Assembly: GCF_947487515.1 (NCBI RefSeq)
Contig: NZ_CANKWO010000002.1
Location: 620,001-684,000 of the forward strand
DNA length: 64,000 nucleotides
Direction: 5' to 3'
Source of the DNA: an uncultured Litoreibacter sp.
GTDB lineage: Bacteria; Pseudomonadota; Alphaproteobacteria; Rhodobacterales; Rhodobacteraceae
Made by a program: the position numbers and the translations under genes. Shown here in pieces: positions 7,547 through 17,227 of the stretch (within the stretch, counting starts at the first letter, position 1; each line of letters starts with the position of its first letter). The notes under the pieces were generated by a model that saw only the letters and a program-made list of their open reading frames with translations, did not search any database and was not told where the DNA came from.

Positions 7547-9067
7547 ATGACCACTCCAAAACCAGTTGTTCTATGTATTCTTGATGGCTGGGGATTGTCT
7601 GATACCTCCACCGCAAATGCGCCAGCATTGGCGAATACCCCGCATTTTGATCGCCTTATGGCCAATGATCCTAACGCAACCTTGGTCACACATGGGCCTG
7701 ATGTTGGGCTGCCAAAAGGTCAGATGGGGAACTCTGAAGTGGGCCACACCAACATTGGTGCCGGACGTGTGGTCGCCATGGATCTTGGGCAGATCGACCT
7801 CGCGATTGAAGATGGTAGCTTTGCACAGGAAGCGGCTTTGCTAGATTTGGTTGCCACGCTGAAAGATACAGGCGGGACCGCGCATCTTATGGGTGTGGCA
7901 TCAGATGGTGGGGTGCATGGCCATATCACGCATGTCATTGCCGCCGCCAAAGCCCTGAGTTCCGCTGGAATAGACACTGTTTTACACGCAATTACCGACG
8001 GTCGCGACGTCGCTCCGAAATCGGCACTTGGCTACATTGAAACGCTTGAGCAAGAGTTGCCCGACGACGTCCGGATCGTCACCGTTTCAGGGCGCTACTA
8101 TGCAATGGACCGCGACACCCGCTGGGATCGTGTGCAACTTGCTTACAAGGCGATGATCGACGGCGAAGGCGAAGCCGCACAAAATGCAACCGCTGCGATC
8201 AACGATTCATATGCCAAGGACAAAACGGACGAATTCATTTCCCCAACCGTGATTGAAGGCTTTCAAGGCGTGAAGGACGGGGATGCTGTCTTCTGTCTAA
8301 ACTTCCGTGCAGACCGCGCACGCGAAATCCTGTCTGCGATCGCGGATCCGGCCTTCGATGCCTTTGACGTGTCTAAGCGCCCGAAGCTCGCCGAATGCCT
8401 TGGGATGGTGGATTACTCGACCGCGCATAACGCGTTCATGACCACCGTGTTTCCAAAGAAAAAGATCACCAATACTCTTGGCTCTTGGGTCGCGCAGCAC
8501 GGCCTGCGTCAGTTCCGCGTCGCAGAGACCGAAAAATACCCTCATGTAACGTTCTTCCTCAACGGCGGCAAAGAAACCCCCGAGGATGGCGAAGACCGGA
8601 ACATGCCCAAAAGCCCGAAGGTCGCGACCTACGATTTGCAGCCCGAAATGTCTGCAGATGAAGTGGCCACCGATTTGGTCAACGCGATTTCCGAAAGATA
8701 TGACTTGATCGTCGTCAACTTCGCCAACCCAGATATGGTTGGCCACACCGGCGATCTAGCCGCCGCAATCGCAGCCTGTGAGGCCGTCGACGCAGGCTTG
8801 GGGCAAGCCATATCCGCGCTAGACGCAGTCGGCGGCGCAATCATAGTCACTGCAGATCACGGAAATTGCGAAACGATGGTCGATCCGGTTTCGGGCGGGC
8901 CTCATACGGCTCATACCACGAACCTTGTTCCGGTTGTTCTTCATGGCGGACCAAAGGGAGTTACCCTGGCCGACGGTAGGCTGGCGGATCTTGCGCCAAC
9001 GCTATTGGAACTTATGAACCTTCCCAAACCGAAAGAAATGACAGGGGTCTCATTGATCCGCTCATGA
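7547..9067 (+). CDS. gpmI: 2,3-bisphosphoglycerate-independent phosphoglycerate mutase
   Basis: Cytosolic glycolytic/gluconeogenic enzyme converting 3-phosphoglycerate and 2-phosphoglycerate through a phosphoserine intermediate, with two Mn ions. The 506 residues match the family length. Seen are LCILDGWG at the N-terminus (metal site), GQMGNSEVGHTNIG with the catalytic serine at about 63, NFRADRARE (substrate arginines), FANPDMVGHTGD and TADHGNCE (metal ligands). The start ATG gives the expected TTPKPVVLCILDG N-terminus. It overlaps the envC-like gene by 4 bases (ATGA) and leads the gpmI-envC-ctpA-rppH block, an order common in Rhodobacterales. Confidence 0.97.
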   Translation: MTTPKPVVLCILDGWGLSDTSTANAPALANTPHFDRLMANDPNATLVTHGPDVGLPKGQMGNSEVGHTNIGAGRVVAMDLGQIDLAIEDGSFAQEAALLDLVATLKDTGGTAHLMGVASDGGVHGHITHVIAAAKALSSAGIDTVLHAITDGRDVAPKSALGYIETLEQELPDDVRIVTVSGRYYAMDRDTRWDRVQLAYKAMIDGEGEAAQNATAAINDSYAKDKTDEFISPTVIEGFQGVKDGDAVFCLNFRADRAREILSAIADPAFDAFDVSKRPKLAECLGMVDYSTAHNAFMTTVFPKKKITNTLGSWVAQHGLRQFRVAETEKYPHVTFFLNGGKETPEDGEDRNMPKSPKVATYDLQPEMSADEVATDLVNAISERYDLIVVNFANPDMVGHTGDLAAAIAACEAVDAGLGQAISALDAVGGAIIVTADHGNCETMVDPVSGGPHTAHTTNLVPVVLHGGPKGVTLADGRLADLAPTLLELMNLPKPKEMTGVSLIRS

Positions 9068-10191
9068 AGCATCTGATCTCAGCTCTATTTTTGGTCGCGT
9101 TGACTGGTGCAGCTTTTTCTCAAAGCGACCCAATCACGACCGCCAAACGTGCCAGTCAGATGCTGAACGTCGCAGCCAACAGTTTACGCGACGCTGAATC
9201 CGCGTCTGACCGTGTCGGTGCGCTGACCGAAACTGTCCGCGCTTATGAAGAAGGGCTGTCTGCCCTGCGCGAAGGGCTACGCCGCGCCGCAATCCAGGAA
9301 AGAAGCATCGCATTGGTGTTTGAAGCCAAACGCGACCGGCTATCGCGGCTCATCGGGGTTTTGCAAACCATCGGCACATCGCCGGCGCCGCTTTTGATGA
9401 TGCACCCAACCGGAGCCATCGGCACCGCGCGGTCCGGCATGATCTTGTCGGAGGTCACCCCAGCACTGCAAGCAGAGGCCTTAACTTTGCGCCAACAACT
9501 TGAAGAAGTGCGCGACATACGCAGCCTACAAAAAAACGCAGCGGCCCTACTGACAAAGTCACTTACCGAAGTGCAGACCGCCCGTGCAGAGCTGTCCAAA
9601 GCCATCGCCAACCGCGTTGATCTACCGCGTAGCTTCACCAGCGACAGTGAAAAGATGCTCGCCTTGGTTGAAAGCAGCGACACTTTGCAGGGGTTTGCCT
9701 CTGGCCTGACAGATCTGAACCCCTCGGACCTGACCAACCCCGCAGATTTTGAGGCGGCGAAGGGCGACCTTTCCTTGCCTGTGTCGGGTACGATTCTGCA
9801 TCGATTCAATGAAACCGACGCAGCTGGGGTGAAGCGCCCGGGCATCGTGCTTGCGACACGTGCGCAATCCTTGGTCACTACGCCATGGCCTGCAACTTTG
9901 CGGTATTCCGGTCCCCTTCTAGAGTATGGAAATGTGGTTATTCTTGAGCCACGCAAAGGGTACCTGATGATTCTTGCCGGTCTGGGTCAAACCTTTGGCG
10001 AAGTGGGCGAAGTCCTTAGTCACGGGGCTCCAATCGGGTTAATGGGCGGATTATCCCCTAATCCTGACGCTTTTTTGATCACAGCAGCCAAAGGTGGTGG
10101 CGGCAATCAGCAAGAGTCGCTTTATATAGAACTTAGACAAGGCGACGAGCCGGTCGATCCGACCACGTGGTTCGCCATCAACAAGGAATGA
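9064..10191 (+). CDS. Murein hydrolase activator EnvC-like protein
   Basis: Periplasmic EnvC-family protein that activates cell-division amidases. It has a signal peptide (MKHLISALFLVALTGAAFS), a long alpha-helical coiled-coil region (about 25-230) and a C-terminal LytM/M23-type domain (about 255-365). The metal-binding positions of active LytM enzymes are not seen: the HxG(I)D region reads KRPGIVL and the HxH region reads ILAGLG. This fits EnvC proteins, which are catalytically dead activators. Length (375) is close to E. coli EnvC (419). Placement between gpmI and ctpA is the classical order in alphaproteobacteria. Confidence 0.88.
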   Translation: MKHLISALFLVALTGAAFSQSDPITTAKRASQMLNVAANSLRDAESASDRVGALTETVRAYEEGLSALREGLRRAAIQERSIALVFEAKRDRLSRLIGVLQTIGTSPAPLLMMHPTGAIGTARSGMILSEVTPALQAEALTLRQQLEEVRDIRSLQKNAAALLTKSLTEVQTARAELSKAIANRVDLPRSFTSDSEKMLALVESSDTLQGFASGLTDLNPSDLTNPADFEAAKGDLSLPVSGTILHRFNETDAAGVKRPGIVLATRAQSLVTTPWPATLRYSGPLLEYGNVVILEPRKGYLMILAGLGQTFGEVGEVLSHGAPIGLMGGLSPNPDAFLITAAKGGGGNQQESLYIELRQGDEPVDPTTWFAINKE

Positions 10192-10198
10192 CGTCCGT

Positions 10199-11542
10199 AT
10201 GAAAAAATTTCTGATGGCAGCCACGCTTGGCACAGCCGCAAGTGTTTTTGTAACAACACAGTTTGCTGGACCGCTTATTGCGCAAGAAGCGGACAAAAAG
10301 TCGACTGTCTATGAGCAGCTAGACCTATTTGGCGACATCTTTGAACGCATTCGGGCGCAATATGTCGAAGACGTTGATGAAGCCGATTTGATCGAAGCTG
10401 CGATCAACGGCATGCTGACATCCCTTGATCCGCATTCCTCCTACTTGCCGCCCAAAGACTTTGACGACATGCGCACGCAAACCTCGGGCGAATTCGGCGG
10501 ACTTGGGATCGAAGTGACGCAAGAAGACGGGTACGTCAAAGTTGTATCCCCGATGGATGGCACCCCTGCCGATGAGGCGGGCATGGAATCCGGTGACTTC
10601 ATCACCTCCGTAGACGGCAGCAGCCTGCTTGGACTGACATTAGAGGAAGCCGTTGAATTGATGCGCGGTCCGGTCGGATCCGAGATCATTCTGACGGTGG
10701 TGCGTGAAGGTGTGGACGAGCCATTTGAGGTCTCCATTGTACGTGACACCATCAAGCTGACAGCTGTGCGGTCGCGCATCGAAGGCGACTCTGTCGTGTT
10801 GCGCGTCACTACATTCAACCGCCAGACGTTTCCGAACCTGAAGGACGGCTTGGCCAAGCAAATCGAAGAAGCCGGCGGCGAAGACAAGGTCAATGGTATC
10901 GTTCTTGACCTGCGGAACAATCCTGGCGGCTTGCTGACACAAGCGATTGCCGTATCGGACGCCTTCCTCGACAAAGGTGAGATCGTATCTACGCGCGGTC
11001 GCAACGCTCGCGACAGCGAACGCTACAACGCAACCGAAGGCGATCTGTCAAATGGCAAACCTATCGTTGTTTTGATTAACGGCGGCTCTGCATCCGCGTC
11101 CGAGATCGTTGCTGGTGCGCTACAAGATCATCGCCGCGCCGTTGTGATCGGCGAGAAGAGTTTCGGCAAAGGGTCGGTGCAAACGGTCGTACCTGTTCGC
11201 GGGGACGGCGCGATGCGCTTGACGACTTCACGCTATTACACTCCCTCGGGTCGGTCCATTCAGGCCCTCGGAGTATCTCCCGACATTATCGTCGTTCAAC
11301 CACCGCGTAAGCCGGAGGAAGACGTGACCGAGGAAGAAACGCAACGCAACAGCCGCTCGGAAGCTGATTTGCGCGGATCTCTTAGCAACAATGACAGCAT
11401 CTCCGAGGATGAGCGCGCTCAGCTAGAAGCAGAGCGCCAGAAAGCCGAAGAAGTAGCTAAGCTGCGCGAGCAGGACTACCAACTCGCCTATGCTCTTGAT
11501 GTTTTGAAAGGCCTGAGCGCCTTGGCTCCTGCAGACAAGTAA
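10199..11542 (+). CDS. ctpA: Carboxy-terminal processing protease (S41)
   Basis: Secreted or periplasmic PDZ protease that processes or degrades envelope proteins from their C-termini. It has a signal segment (about 1-29), an N-terminal helical region, a PDZ domain (about 95-175) containing GGLGIEV, and the S41 catalytic core with LDLRNNPGG and NGGSASASE. By family spacing the nucleophile is S299 and the general base is K324 in SFGKGS. The C-terminal tail after about residue 375 is charged and helical. Length 447 is normal. It follows envC by 7 bases and is followed by a perfect hairpin before rppH. An envelope-maintenance role with EnvC is plausible. Confidence 0.95.
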   Translation: MKKFLMAATLGTAASVFVTTQFAGPLIAQEADKKSTVYEQLDLFGDIFERIRAQYVEDVDEADLIEAAINGMLTSLDPHSSYLPPKDFDDMRTQTSGEFGGLGIEVTQEDGYVKVVSPMDGTPADEAGMESGDFITSVDGSSLLGLTLEEAVELMRGPVGSEIILTVVREGVDEPFEVSIVRDTIKLTAVRSRIEGDSVVLRVTTFNRQTFPNLKDGLAKQIEEAGGEDKVNGIVLDLRNNPGGLLTQAIAVSDAFLDKGEIVSTRGRNARDSERYNATEGDLSNGKPIVVLINGGSASASEIVAGALQDHRRAVVIGEKSFGKGSVQTVVPVRGDGAMRLTTSRYYTPSGRSIQALGVSPDIIVVQPPRKPEEDVTEEETQRNSRSEADLRGSLSNNDSISEDERAQLEAERQKAEEVAKLREQDYQLAYALDVLKGLSALAPADK

Positions 11543-11547
11543 AGGAC

Positions 11548-11568
11548 AGGGCGGGGTAATCCCGCCCT
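11548..11568 (+). terminator. Intergenic hairpin between ctpA and rppH
   Basis: Perfect 8-base stem AGGGCGGG/CCCGCCCT with loop GTAAT. There is no T-tract, and rppH starts 10 bases later, so it may attenuate or protect the ctpA message rather than end it. Confidence 0.45.
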
Positions 11569-11578
11569 CCATTCCACT

Positions 11579-12061
11579 ATGACCCCAGAAGAAATTGAAA
11601 AACTGCCTTACCGCCTGAATGTGGGTGTAATGCTTGTGAACAAGGGCGGGAAAGTGTTTGCCGCACAGCGCATCGACAGCGAGATAGCGGCTTGGCAGAT
11701 GCCCCAAGGTGGCGTCGACAAGGGCGAAGAACTCGAAGCTGCCGCCCTGCGCGAACTTGAAGAAGAAACCGGCGTGTCGCCAAACTTGGTAACTGTCGAA
11801 GCCCAATCCGACGACTGGATTCCCTACGATCTACCCCATGATCTGGTTCCCAAAATCTGGAAGGGCCGTTTTCGTGGTCAGAAGCAAAAGTGGTTTCTTT
11901 TGCGCTTTCACGGGACAGACGCCGACATCAATATCGAAACCGAATTTCCGGAGTTTTCCGAGTGGCGTTGGGTGGAAACTGAAACATTACTCGGCAATAT
12001 TGTGCCGTTCAAACGAGACGTATACGCAAAAGTTATCGAAGCATTTCAACCTCTGCTGTAG
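11579..12061 (+). CDS. rppH: RNA pyrophosphohydrolase
   Basis: Nudix hydrolase that removes pyrophosphate from the 5' end of mRNA and so starts RNase E-dependent decay. In alphaproteobacteria the same family is also annotated as (di)nucleoside polyphosphate hydrolase. The 160 residues match the family: [10 protein letters not shown] at the start, WQMPQGG, a complete Nudix box from G44 to about V66 (GVDKGEE, then RELEEETG), and WLPYDLP-like WIPYDLP plus FKRDVYAKV near the end. It lies downstream of the ctpA hairpin. A small secreted protein gene follows 10 bases after its stop. Confidence 0.93.
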   Translation: MTPEEIEKLPYRLNVGVMLVNKGGKVFAAQRIDSEIAAWQMPQGGVDKGEELEAAALRELEEETGVSPNLVTVEAQSDDWIPYDLPHDLVPKIWKGRFRGQKQKWFLLRFHGTDADINIETEFPEFSEWRWVETETLLGNIVPFKRDVYAKVIEAFQPLL

Positions 12062-12071
12062 GGTCGTCGAC

Positions 12072-12545
12072 ATGATGAAACCTACCACCATCGCGGCTGT
12101 TGCCATAGCAATCGCCGCCGGTCCCGCAAACGCCTTATCCTGTCTTCCGACGCACCCAGTGGCGGCGTTTAACGCCGTTGCCAAAGCTAAGGAAAGCTTT
12201 GTCGTACTTCACGGAGAGTTTGATTTCGACGTGAAAGAGGTGCCAAATGTGAATGCCCCTCCGTTGGAAGTAAGCCTTCAAACCCAATTCAAAGGCAAAT
12301 TGCTAACGGGTCAGGGCTTTACGGACGACGTAGATGTTCCCGTCACTTTGACGCTGAACTGTGCCGGTCCTTGGTGCGCGCGCCTCTCCCCGAAAACAGA
12401 CTATTTGGCCTTTGTTCTGCAAACCGAGGACGAGCTGATCTTCAACGTAGACCCCTGCTACGCCTTCGCGTTTTCCAACCCCGAAGATCAATATATCAAG
12501 GCCATTGAGCAATGCGCGGCGGGCGGCGATTGCACCCCTAAGTGA
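12072..12545 (+). CDS. Small secreted cysteine-rich protein, unknown function
   Basis: Not recognised. The predicted 157-residue protein starts with a signal peptide (MMKPTTIAAVAIAIAAGPANA, cleavage near 21). The mature part has six cysteines (SC, NC, WC, PC, QC and DC contexts), suggesting disulfides in the periplasm. I chose the ATG at 12072 because it gives a good signal peptide and does not invade rppH; the ATG at 12075 would serve equally. A longer open frame exists upstream but overlaps rppH in another frame. It is followed by a strong hairpin shared with the convergent gltB gene. It is likely co-transcribed with rppH. Confidence 0.7.
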   Translation: MMKPTTIAAVAIAIAAGPANALSCLPTHPVAAFNAVAKAKESFVVLHGEFDFDVKEVPNVNAPPLEVSLQTQFKGKLLTGQGFTDDVDVPVTLTLNCAGPWCARLSPKTDYLAFVLQTEDELIFNVDPCYAFAFSNPEDQYIKAIEQCAAGGDCTPK

Positions 12546-12561
12546 TCATGCTCAAATAGCA

Positions 12562-12589
12562 AAAGGGGCGGGATATTTCCCGCCCCTTT
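12562..12589. terminator. Bidirectional intrinsic terminator
   Basis: Perfect 12-base stem (AAAGGGGCGGGA/TCCCGCCCCTTT) with a 4-base loop, A-rich on the left and T-rich on the right. It sits between the convergent secreted-protein gene and gltB and should work in both directions. Confidence 0.85.
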
Positions 12590-12606
12590 GATCAAAAGTC
12601 CCCAGA

Positions 12607-15600
12607 TTACTCCGCAGGTATCGCCTGATCTTCAAGGCTCAGCGGGGCCGGAATATGGATCAGCATTTCCTTCGGGCAGACCTGCACAAAGTTTGATTTC
12701 TCCTGATCCCAGTCTTGCAGAATGCGCGCGGCCTTTGCACTGCCGGTTTCACGCGCATGCTCCTCTACCAGTCCTTTAAGCTCTGCCTCCCAATGATCCA
12801 CTGTCACTGGGCAAGTCACCAGCGACTCCATATTCATCAAGGCGGCCGATTGACCTTCCGGATCGTATAGATACGCCATCCCACCGGTCATACCGGCACC
12901 AAAGTTGGCACCAATAGACCCAAGTATGACGGCGACACCACCGGTCATATATTCGCAACCGTTGGAACCGCAGCCCTCAATCACGACCCGCGCACCGGAG
13001 TTTCGAACGCTAAACCGTTCGCCAGCGCGACCCGCAGCAAACAAGTGACCGTCAGTGGCACCGTAAAGAACGGTGTTGCCGATGATGGTGTTCTCGTCGG
13101 CCTGCAATGGGCTATCTTGCGCAGGGCGCACCACGATGCGACCACCAGACAGTCCTTTGCCCACATAGTCATTGGCGTCACCGAACACTTCAAGCTTCAA
13201 GCCCGGCGCTGCAAATGCCCCAAGAGACTGCCCCGCAGAGCCGGTCAGCTTAACCGTCAGGTGATCCGACTGCAGGTCATTTCGCATCCCGAACCGTTGC
13301 ACGATATGGCTAGAGGCACGGGTGCCAATTGTCCGAAGCGTGTTTTGCACCGCGTAGGACAGCTGCATCTTTTCACCGTCTTTGAAGAACGGCTGGGCAT
13401 CATTCACAATTTGCGCATCCAAAGTATCCGGAACCGCGTTCCGGTCTTTGGAGCGATCGTACACAATGCGATCAGCGCCATCCACGGTGATCAACAGTGG
13501 GTTCAGGTCCAGGTCATCCAGATGCGCCGACCCGCGAGAAACCTGTGTGAGCAGGTCCGCACGGCCGATCACCTCATCCAAAGAGCGTGCGCCGATGGAC
13601 GCAAGGATTTCACGGACCTCGGTCGCATAGAACGTGATCAGGTTAACAACCTTGTCAGCGTTCCCAGTGAACTTTTCGCGCAGATTGTCATCCTGCGTAC
13701 ATACGCCAACTGGGCAGGTGTTGGACTGGCACTGGCGCACCATGATGCACCCCATGGCAATCAAAGCCGCCGTCCCGATACCGTACTCTTCAGCACCCAT
13801 CATCGCCGCCATGACAATGTCACGACCCGTGCGCAACCCGCCGTCGGTGCGCAAAGTCACGCGCCCACGCAGGTTGTTCATAGCCAAAACCTGATGTGTC
13901 TCGGTCAGGCCCATTTCCCACGGCAAACCAGCATATTTGATCGAGGTCGCAGGGGATGCGCCGGTGCCACCATTATGGCCGGAAATCAGGATCACGTCGG
14001 CTTTCGCCTTCGCAACACCAGCCGCAATTGTGCCGACGCCAGACGCGGCAACCAACTTGACCGTCACTTTGCAACGCGGGTTGATCTGCTTGAGATCATA
14101 AATCAGCTGCGCCAAATCCTCGATCGAGTAAATGTCGTGGTGTGGAGGAGGCGAGATCAGCGTCACACCCTTGGTAGAGTGACGAAGACGCGCGATCAAA
14201 TCAGTGACCTTCATACCAGGCAGCTGACCACCTTCACCCGGCTTGGCACCCTGCGCGACCTTGATTTCAAGCTCTTCGCAATGGTTCAGATATTCGGCGG
14301 TAACGCCAAAACGTCCAGACGCCACTTGCTTGATTTTCGCAGACGGGTTGTCGCCATTTGGCTCTGGCACGAAATGCGCCGGATCCTCGCCGCCCTCGCC
14401 GCTGTCGGATTTCGCCCCGATGCGGTTCATCGCAACGTTCAGCGTTTTATGCGCCTCAGGGGACAATGCGCCCAAGGACATGCCCGGAGTGACAAAGCGT
14501 TTGCGAATGGATGTAATGGATTCCACTTCATCCACGGAGATCGGCTCACCCAGCGTTTTGATGTCCAGCAAATCGCGCAAGTGAATGGGCGGGTTCGCTT
14601 TCATCGTCTGGCTGTATTGCTTCCACATATCGTAGGAGGCGCGGTTACAAGCAGCCTGCAACATATGCATCGTCTGCGCTTCCCATGCGTGCTTCTCACC
14701 AGAGCGGCGCGACTTGTAGAAACCGCCGATCGGCATGACGGTAGACTCTGCACGCCAACCCTTCGCGTGAACCTCCGCAACTTTCGTCTGGATGCCTGAT
14801 ACACCAATCCCAGAAATGCGCGACTGCATTCCAGGGAAGAATTCTGCAACCATCGCCCGCGACAGGCCCACGGCTTCGAAGTTCAAACCACCACGGTAGG
14901 ACGAAATAACGGAAATCCCCATCTTCGCCATGATCTTCAGCAAACCTTGGTCGATGGCGTTGCGATAGCTTGCAACGGCCTCGGTCAACGTGCCTTCCAA
15001 AAGCCCGCGCTCGATACGATCAGCAAGCGAGTCTTCCGCAAGATAGGCGTTCACGGTTGTAGCGCCACAGCCGATCAGAACCGCGAAGTAATGCGGATCG
15101 ATACATTCCGCAGACCGGACATTAATTGAGCAGAAGGTCCGCAACCCTTTGCGTGTCAGCCAGCCATGCACAGCGGATGTTGCCAAAATCATTGGCATGC
15201 CCACACGATCTTCGTTCTGACCTTCATCAGTCAGAACCAGATGGCCAGCCCCCGAACGAACGGCATCTTCAGCCTCGTTGCGAATACGATCAAGCGCGGC
15301 GCGCAATGCACCGGCATCCTCCACCGCATCGAAGGAGCAATCGATGGTCACCATATCGGCGTTGAATTGCTCGGTCAGCTTGTGGAATTGGGCATTCCCG
15401 ACAAACGGGCTTTCCAGCACAAGGATCTCTGTTTGCGACGAGTCCTCATCCAACACGTTCTTCAAGTTCCCGAAACGCGTTTTCAAGCTCATCACACGGA
15501 ATTCGCGCAAACTGTCGATCGGCGGGTTCGTCACTTGGCTAAAGTTCTGCCGGAAGAAATGGCTCAGCGGGCGGTACTTCTTGGACAACACGGCGGACGG

Positions 15601-17145
15601 TGTGTCATCCCCCATTGAGGCTAGCGCCTCTTTGCCGTCGTCAGCCATTGGAGCCAGAATTTGCTCCAACTCTTCCATAGAATAGCCAGCAGCAATCTGA
15701 CGTTTGCGAAGCTCTTCACCACTGTATTGTGCCGTTTCCTGCACGTCCAAAGTGATCTCTTCCAGATCGGTGATCTTGCCAACCCATTCACCAAATGGAA
15801 GGGCCGCCGACATTTTGTCTTTCAATTCTTGGTCGTGGTAAAGTTTACCTTTACCCATATGAACGCCAATCATTTGACCCGGCCCAAGCGCGCCTTTTTC
15901 TCGAACGGTGGCCTCGTCAAACGGCACCATGCCTGTTTCCGATCCAGCGATCAGCAAACCGTCGCCGGTCACAGCATACCGCATCGGGCGCAAGCCATTG
16001 CGGTCCAAGCCCGCGCAAACCCAGCGGCCATCGGTCATTGCCAAAGCTGCGGGGCCATCCCATGGCTCCATCACTGAGTTGCAATAGGAATACATGTCTT
16101 GCCATGCCTTGGGCATATCCACCGCCTGCTTGGACCACGCTTCCGGAACAAGCATCGTTTTGGCCATCGGCGCTGAGCGGCCGGCACGTACGAGAACTTC
16201 GAAAACAGCATCCAGTGCCGCGGAATCTGATGAACCGCCCGATACAATTGGCTTGATGTCATCTGCACGGTCCTCAAAAGCACCCGAGGCCATGCGGATT
16301 TCGTGGGATTTCATCCAGTTCAGATTGCCCTTAAGCGTGTTAATCTCGCCGTTATGCGCCAACATGCGGAACGGCTGAGCCAACCACCATTGCGGGAAGG
16401 TGTTTGTGGAGTACCGCTGGTGGTAAATCGCAAATGCAGACTCGAACCGCTCATCCATCAAATCGGGATAGAATTCCGCGACTTGCTCGGCCAGCATCAT
16501 ACCTTTGTAGATAATGGAGCGGCACGACAAAGACGCCAGATATAATGTCGGCACCTGAGCAGCAGCCGCAGCTTTTTCGATCCGACGGCGAATAACATAG
16601 AGGTCGCGTTCGAATTCTTCTTCCTCAACCTCTTTCGAGTTGGAGATCAGGATTTGCTCAATCTCTGGGCGTGTCGCGTTAGCTTTTTCACCTAGAACAC
16701 GAATGTTCACCGGAACATGGCGCCAGCCGTAGATACGGTACCCCATACGAAGAACTTCGGTTTCAATGATTGTCCGGCAGGTTTCTTGGGCGCCATGGTC
16801 TGTGCGCGGCAAGAAGACTTGCCCGACGGCGATCATCTGATCTTTGTTGGGCGTATGGCCGGTGCGTTCGATCTGGTCGTAGAAGAAATCAACGGGAATT
16901 TGCACATGGATCCCAGCGCCATCGCCAGTCTTCCCATCCGCGTCGACCGCGCCACGGTGCCAAATCGCCTTCAGCGCGTTGATACCGTTTTCGACAACCT
17001 TGCGGGATTTCTTGCCATCAATGGAGACAACAAGCCCAACGCCACAAGAAGCATGCTCATCTTCGTCGCGATACAGCGAGTTTTCCGCCATCCATTGGCG
17101 TTTCTCTTCCTCGCGGGCCACCCAGTCTTGGTCAAACTTTGTCAT
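12607..17145 (-). CDS. gltB: Glutamate synthase, large subunit
   Basis: Large subunit of NADPH-GOGAT, making two glutamates from glutamine and 2-oxoglutarate in the cytoplasm. Of 1512 residues, the first 33 form a short propeptide; the class II amidotransferase nucleophile is C34 in HASCGVG. The amidotransferase domain runs to about 430, then the central domain, the FMN/3Fe-4S synthase domain with CIMVRQCQSNTCPVGVC, and the C-terminal GXGXG beta-helix domain (about 1250-1500). Length is normal. Order on the minus strand is gltD, hydrolase, gltB, with 82 bases between hydrolase and gltB. It ends at the shared terminator. Confidence 0.98.
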   Translation of the reverse strand: MTKFDQDWVAREEEKRQWMAENSLYRDEDEHASCGVGLVVSIDGKKSRKVVENGINALKAIWHRGAVDADGKTGDGAGIHVQIPVDFFYDQIERTGHTPNKDQMIAVGQVFLPRTDHGAQETCRTIIETEVLRMGYRIYGWRHVPVNIRVLGEKANATRPEIEQILISNSKEVEEEEFERDLYVIRRRIEKAAAAAQVPTLYLASLSCRSIIYKGMMLAEQVAEFYPDLMDERFESAFAIYHQRYSTNTFPQWWLAQPFRMLAHNGEINTLKGNLNWMKSHEIRMASGAFEDRADDIKPIVSGGSSDSAALDAVFEVLVRAGRSAPMAKTMLVPEAWSKQAVDMPKAWQDMYSYCNSVMEPWDGPAALAMTDGRWVCAGLDRNGLRPMRYAVTGDGLLIAGSETGMVPFDEATVREKGALGPGQMIGVHMGKGKLYHDQELKDKMSAALPFGEWVGKITDLEEITLDVQETAQYSGEELRKRQIAAGYSMEELEQILAPMADDGKEALASMGDDTPSAVLSKKYRPLSHFFRQNFSQVTNPPIDSLREFRVMSLKTRFGNLKNVLDEDSSQTEILVLESPFVGNAQFHKLTEQFNADMVTIDCSFDAVEDAGALRAALDRIRNEAEDAVRSGAGHLVLTDEGQNEDRVGMPMILATSAVHGWLTRKGLRTFCSINVRSAECIDPHYFAVLIGCGATTVNAYLAEDSLADRIERGLLEGTLTEAVASYRNAIDQGLLKIMAKMGISVISSYRGGLNFEAVGLSRAMVAEFFPGMQSRISGIGVSGIQTKVAEVHAKGWRAESTVMPIGGFYKSRRSGEKHAWEAQTMHMLQAACNRASYDMWKQYSQTMKANPPIHLRDLLDIKTLGEPISVDEVESITSIRKRFVTPGMSLGALSPEAHKTLNVAMNRIGAKSDSGEGGEDPAHFVPEPNGDNPSAKIKQVASGRFGVTAEYLNHCEELEIKVAQGAKPGEGGQLPGMKVTDLIARLRHSTKGVTLISPPPHHDIYSIEDLAQLIYDLKQINPRCKVTVKLVAASGVGTIAAGVAKAKADVILISGHNGGTGASPATSIKYAGLPWEMGLTETHQVLAMNNLRGRVTLRTDGGLRTGRDIVMAAMMGAEEYGIGTAALIAMGCIMVRQCQSNTCPVGVCTQDDNLREKFTGNADKVVNLITFYATEVREILASIGARSLDEVIGRADLLTQVSRGSAHLDDLDLNPLLITVDGADRIVYDRSKDRNAVPDTLDAQIVNDAQPFFKDGEKMQLSYAVQNTLRTIGTRASSHIVQRFGMRNDLQSDHLTVKLTGSAGQSLGAFAAPGLKLEVFGDANDYVGKGLSGGRIVVRPAQDSPLQADENTIIGNTVLYGATDGHLFAAGRAGERFSVRNSGARVVIEGCGSNGCEYMTGGVAVILGSIGANFGAGMTGGMAYLYDPEGQSAALMNMESLVTCPVTVDHWEAELKGLVEEHARETGSAKAARILQDWDQEKSNFVQVCPKEMLIHIPAPLSLEDQAIPAE

Positions 17146-17227
17146 GCTAAAGGCTCCTCAGTGTGGAAGTGGTCATTCGGTCGCGCAACAGAATTGGGCG
17201 AGCCGTCAATAAGAAATGTGGTTAGGG

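Noticed and set aside
9064-10191. EnvC-like protein as an active LytM peptidase
   Set aside because: The metal-binding His and Asp positions are replaced (KRPGIV and ILAGLG), which is usual for EnvC activators rather than a defect.
13045-14799. A 584-codon open frame on the plus strand inside gltB
   Set aside because: It is fully antisense to the conserved GltB synthase domain, has Arg/His/Gln-rich composition and no recognisable domain; long antisense frames are common in such GC-rich genes.
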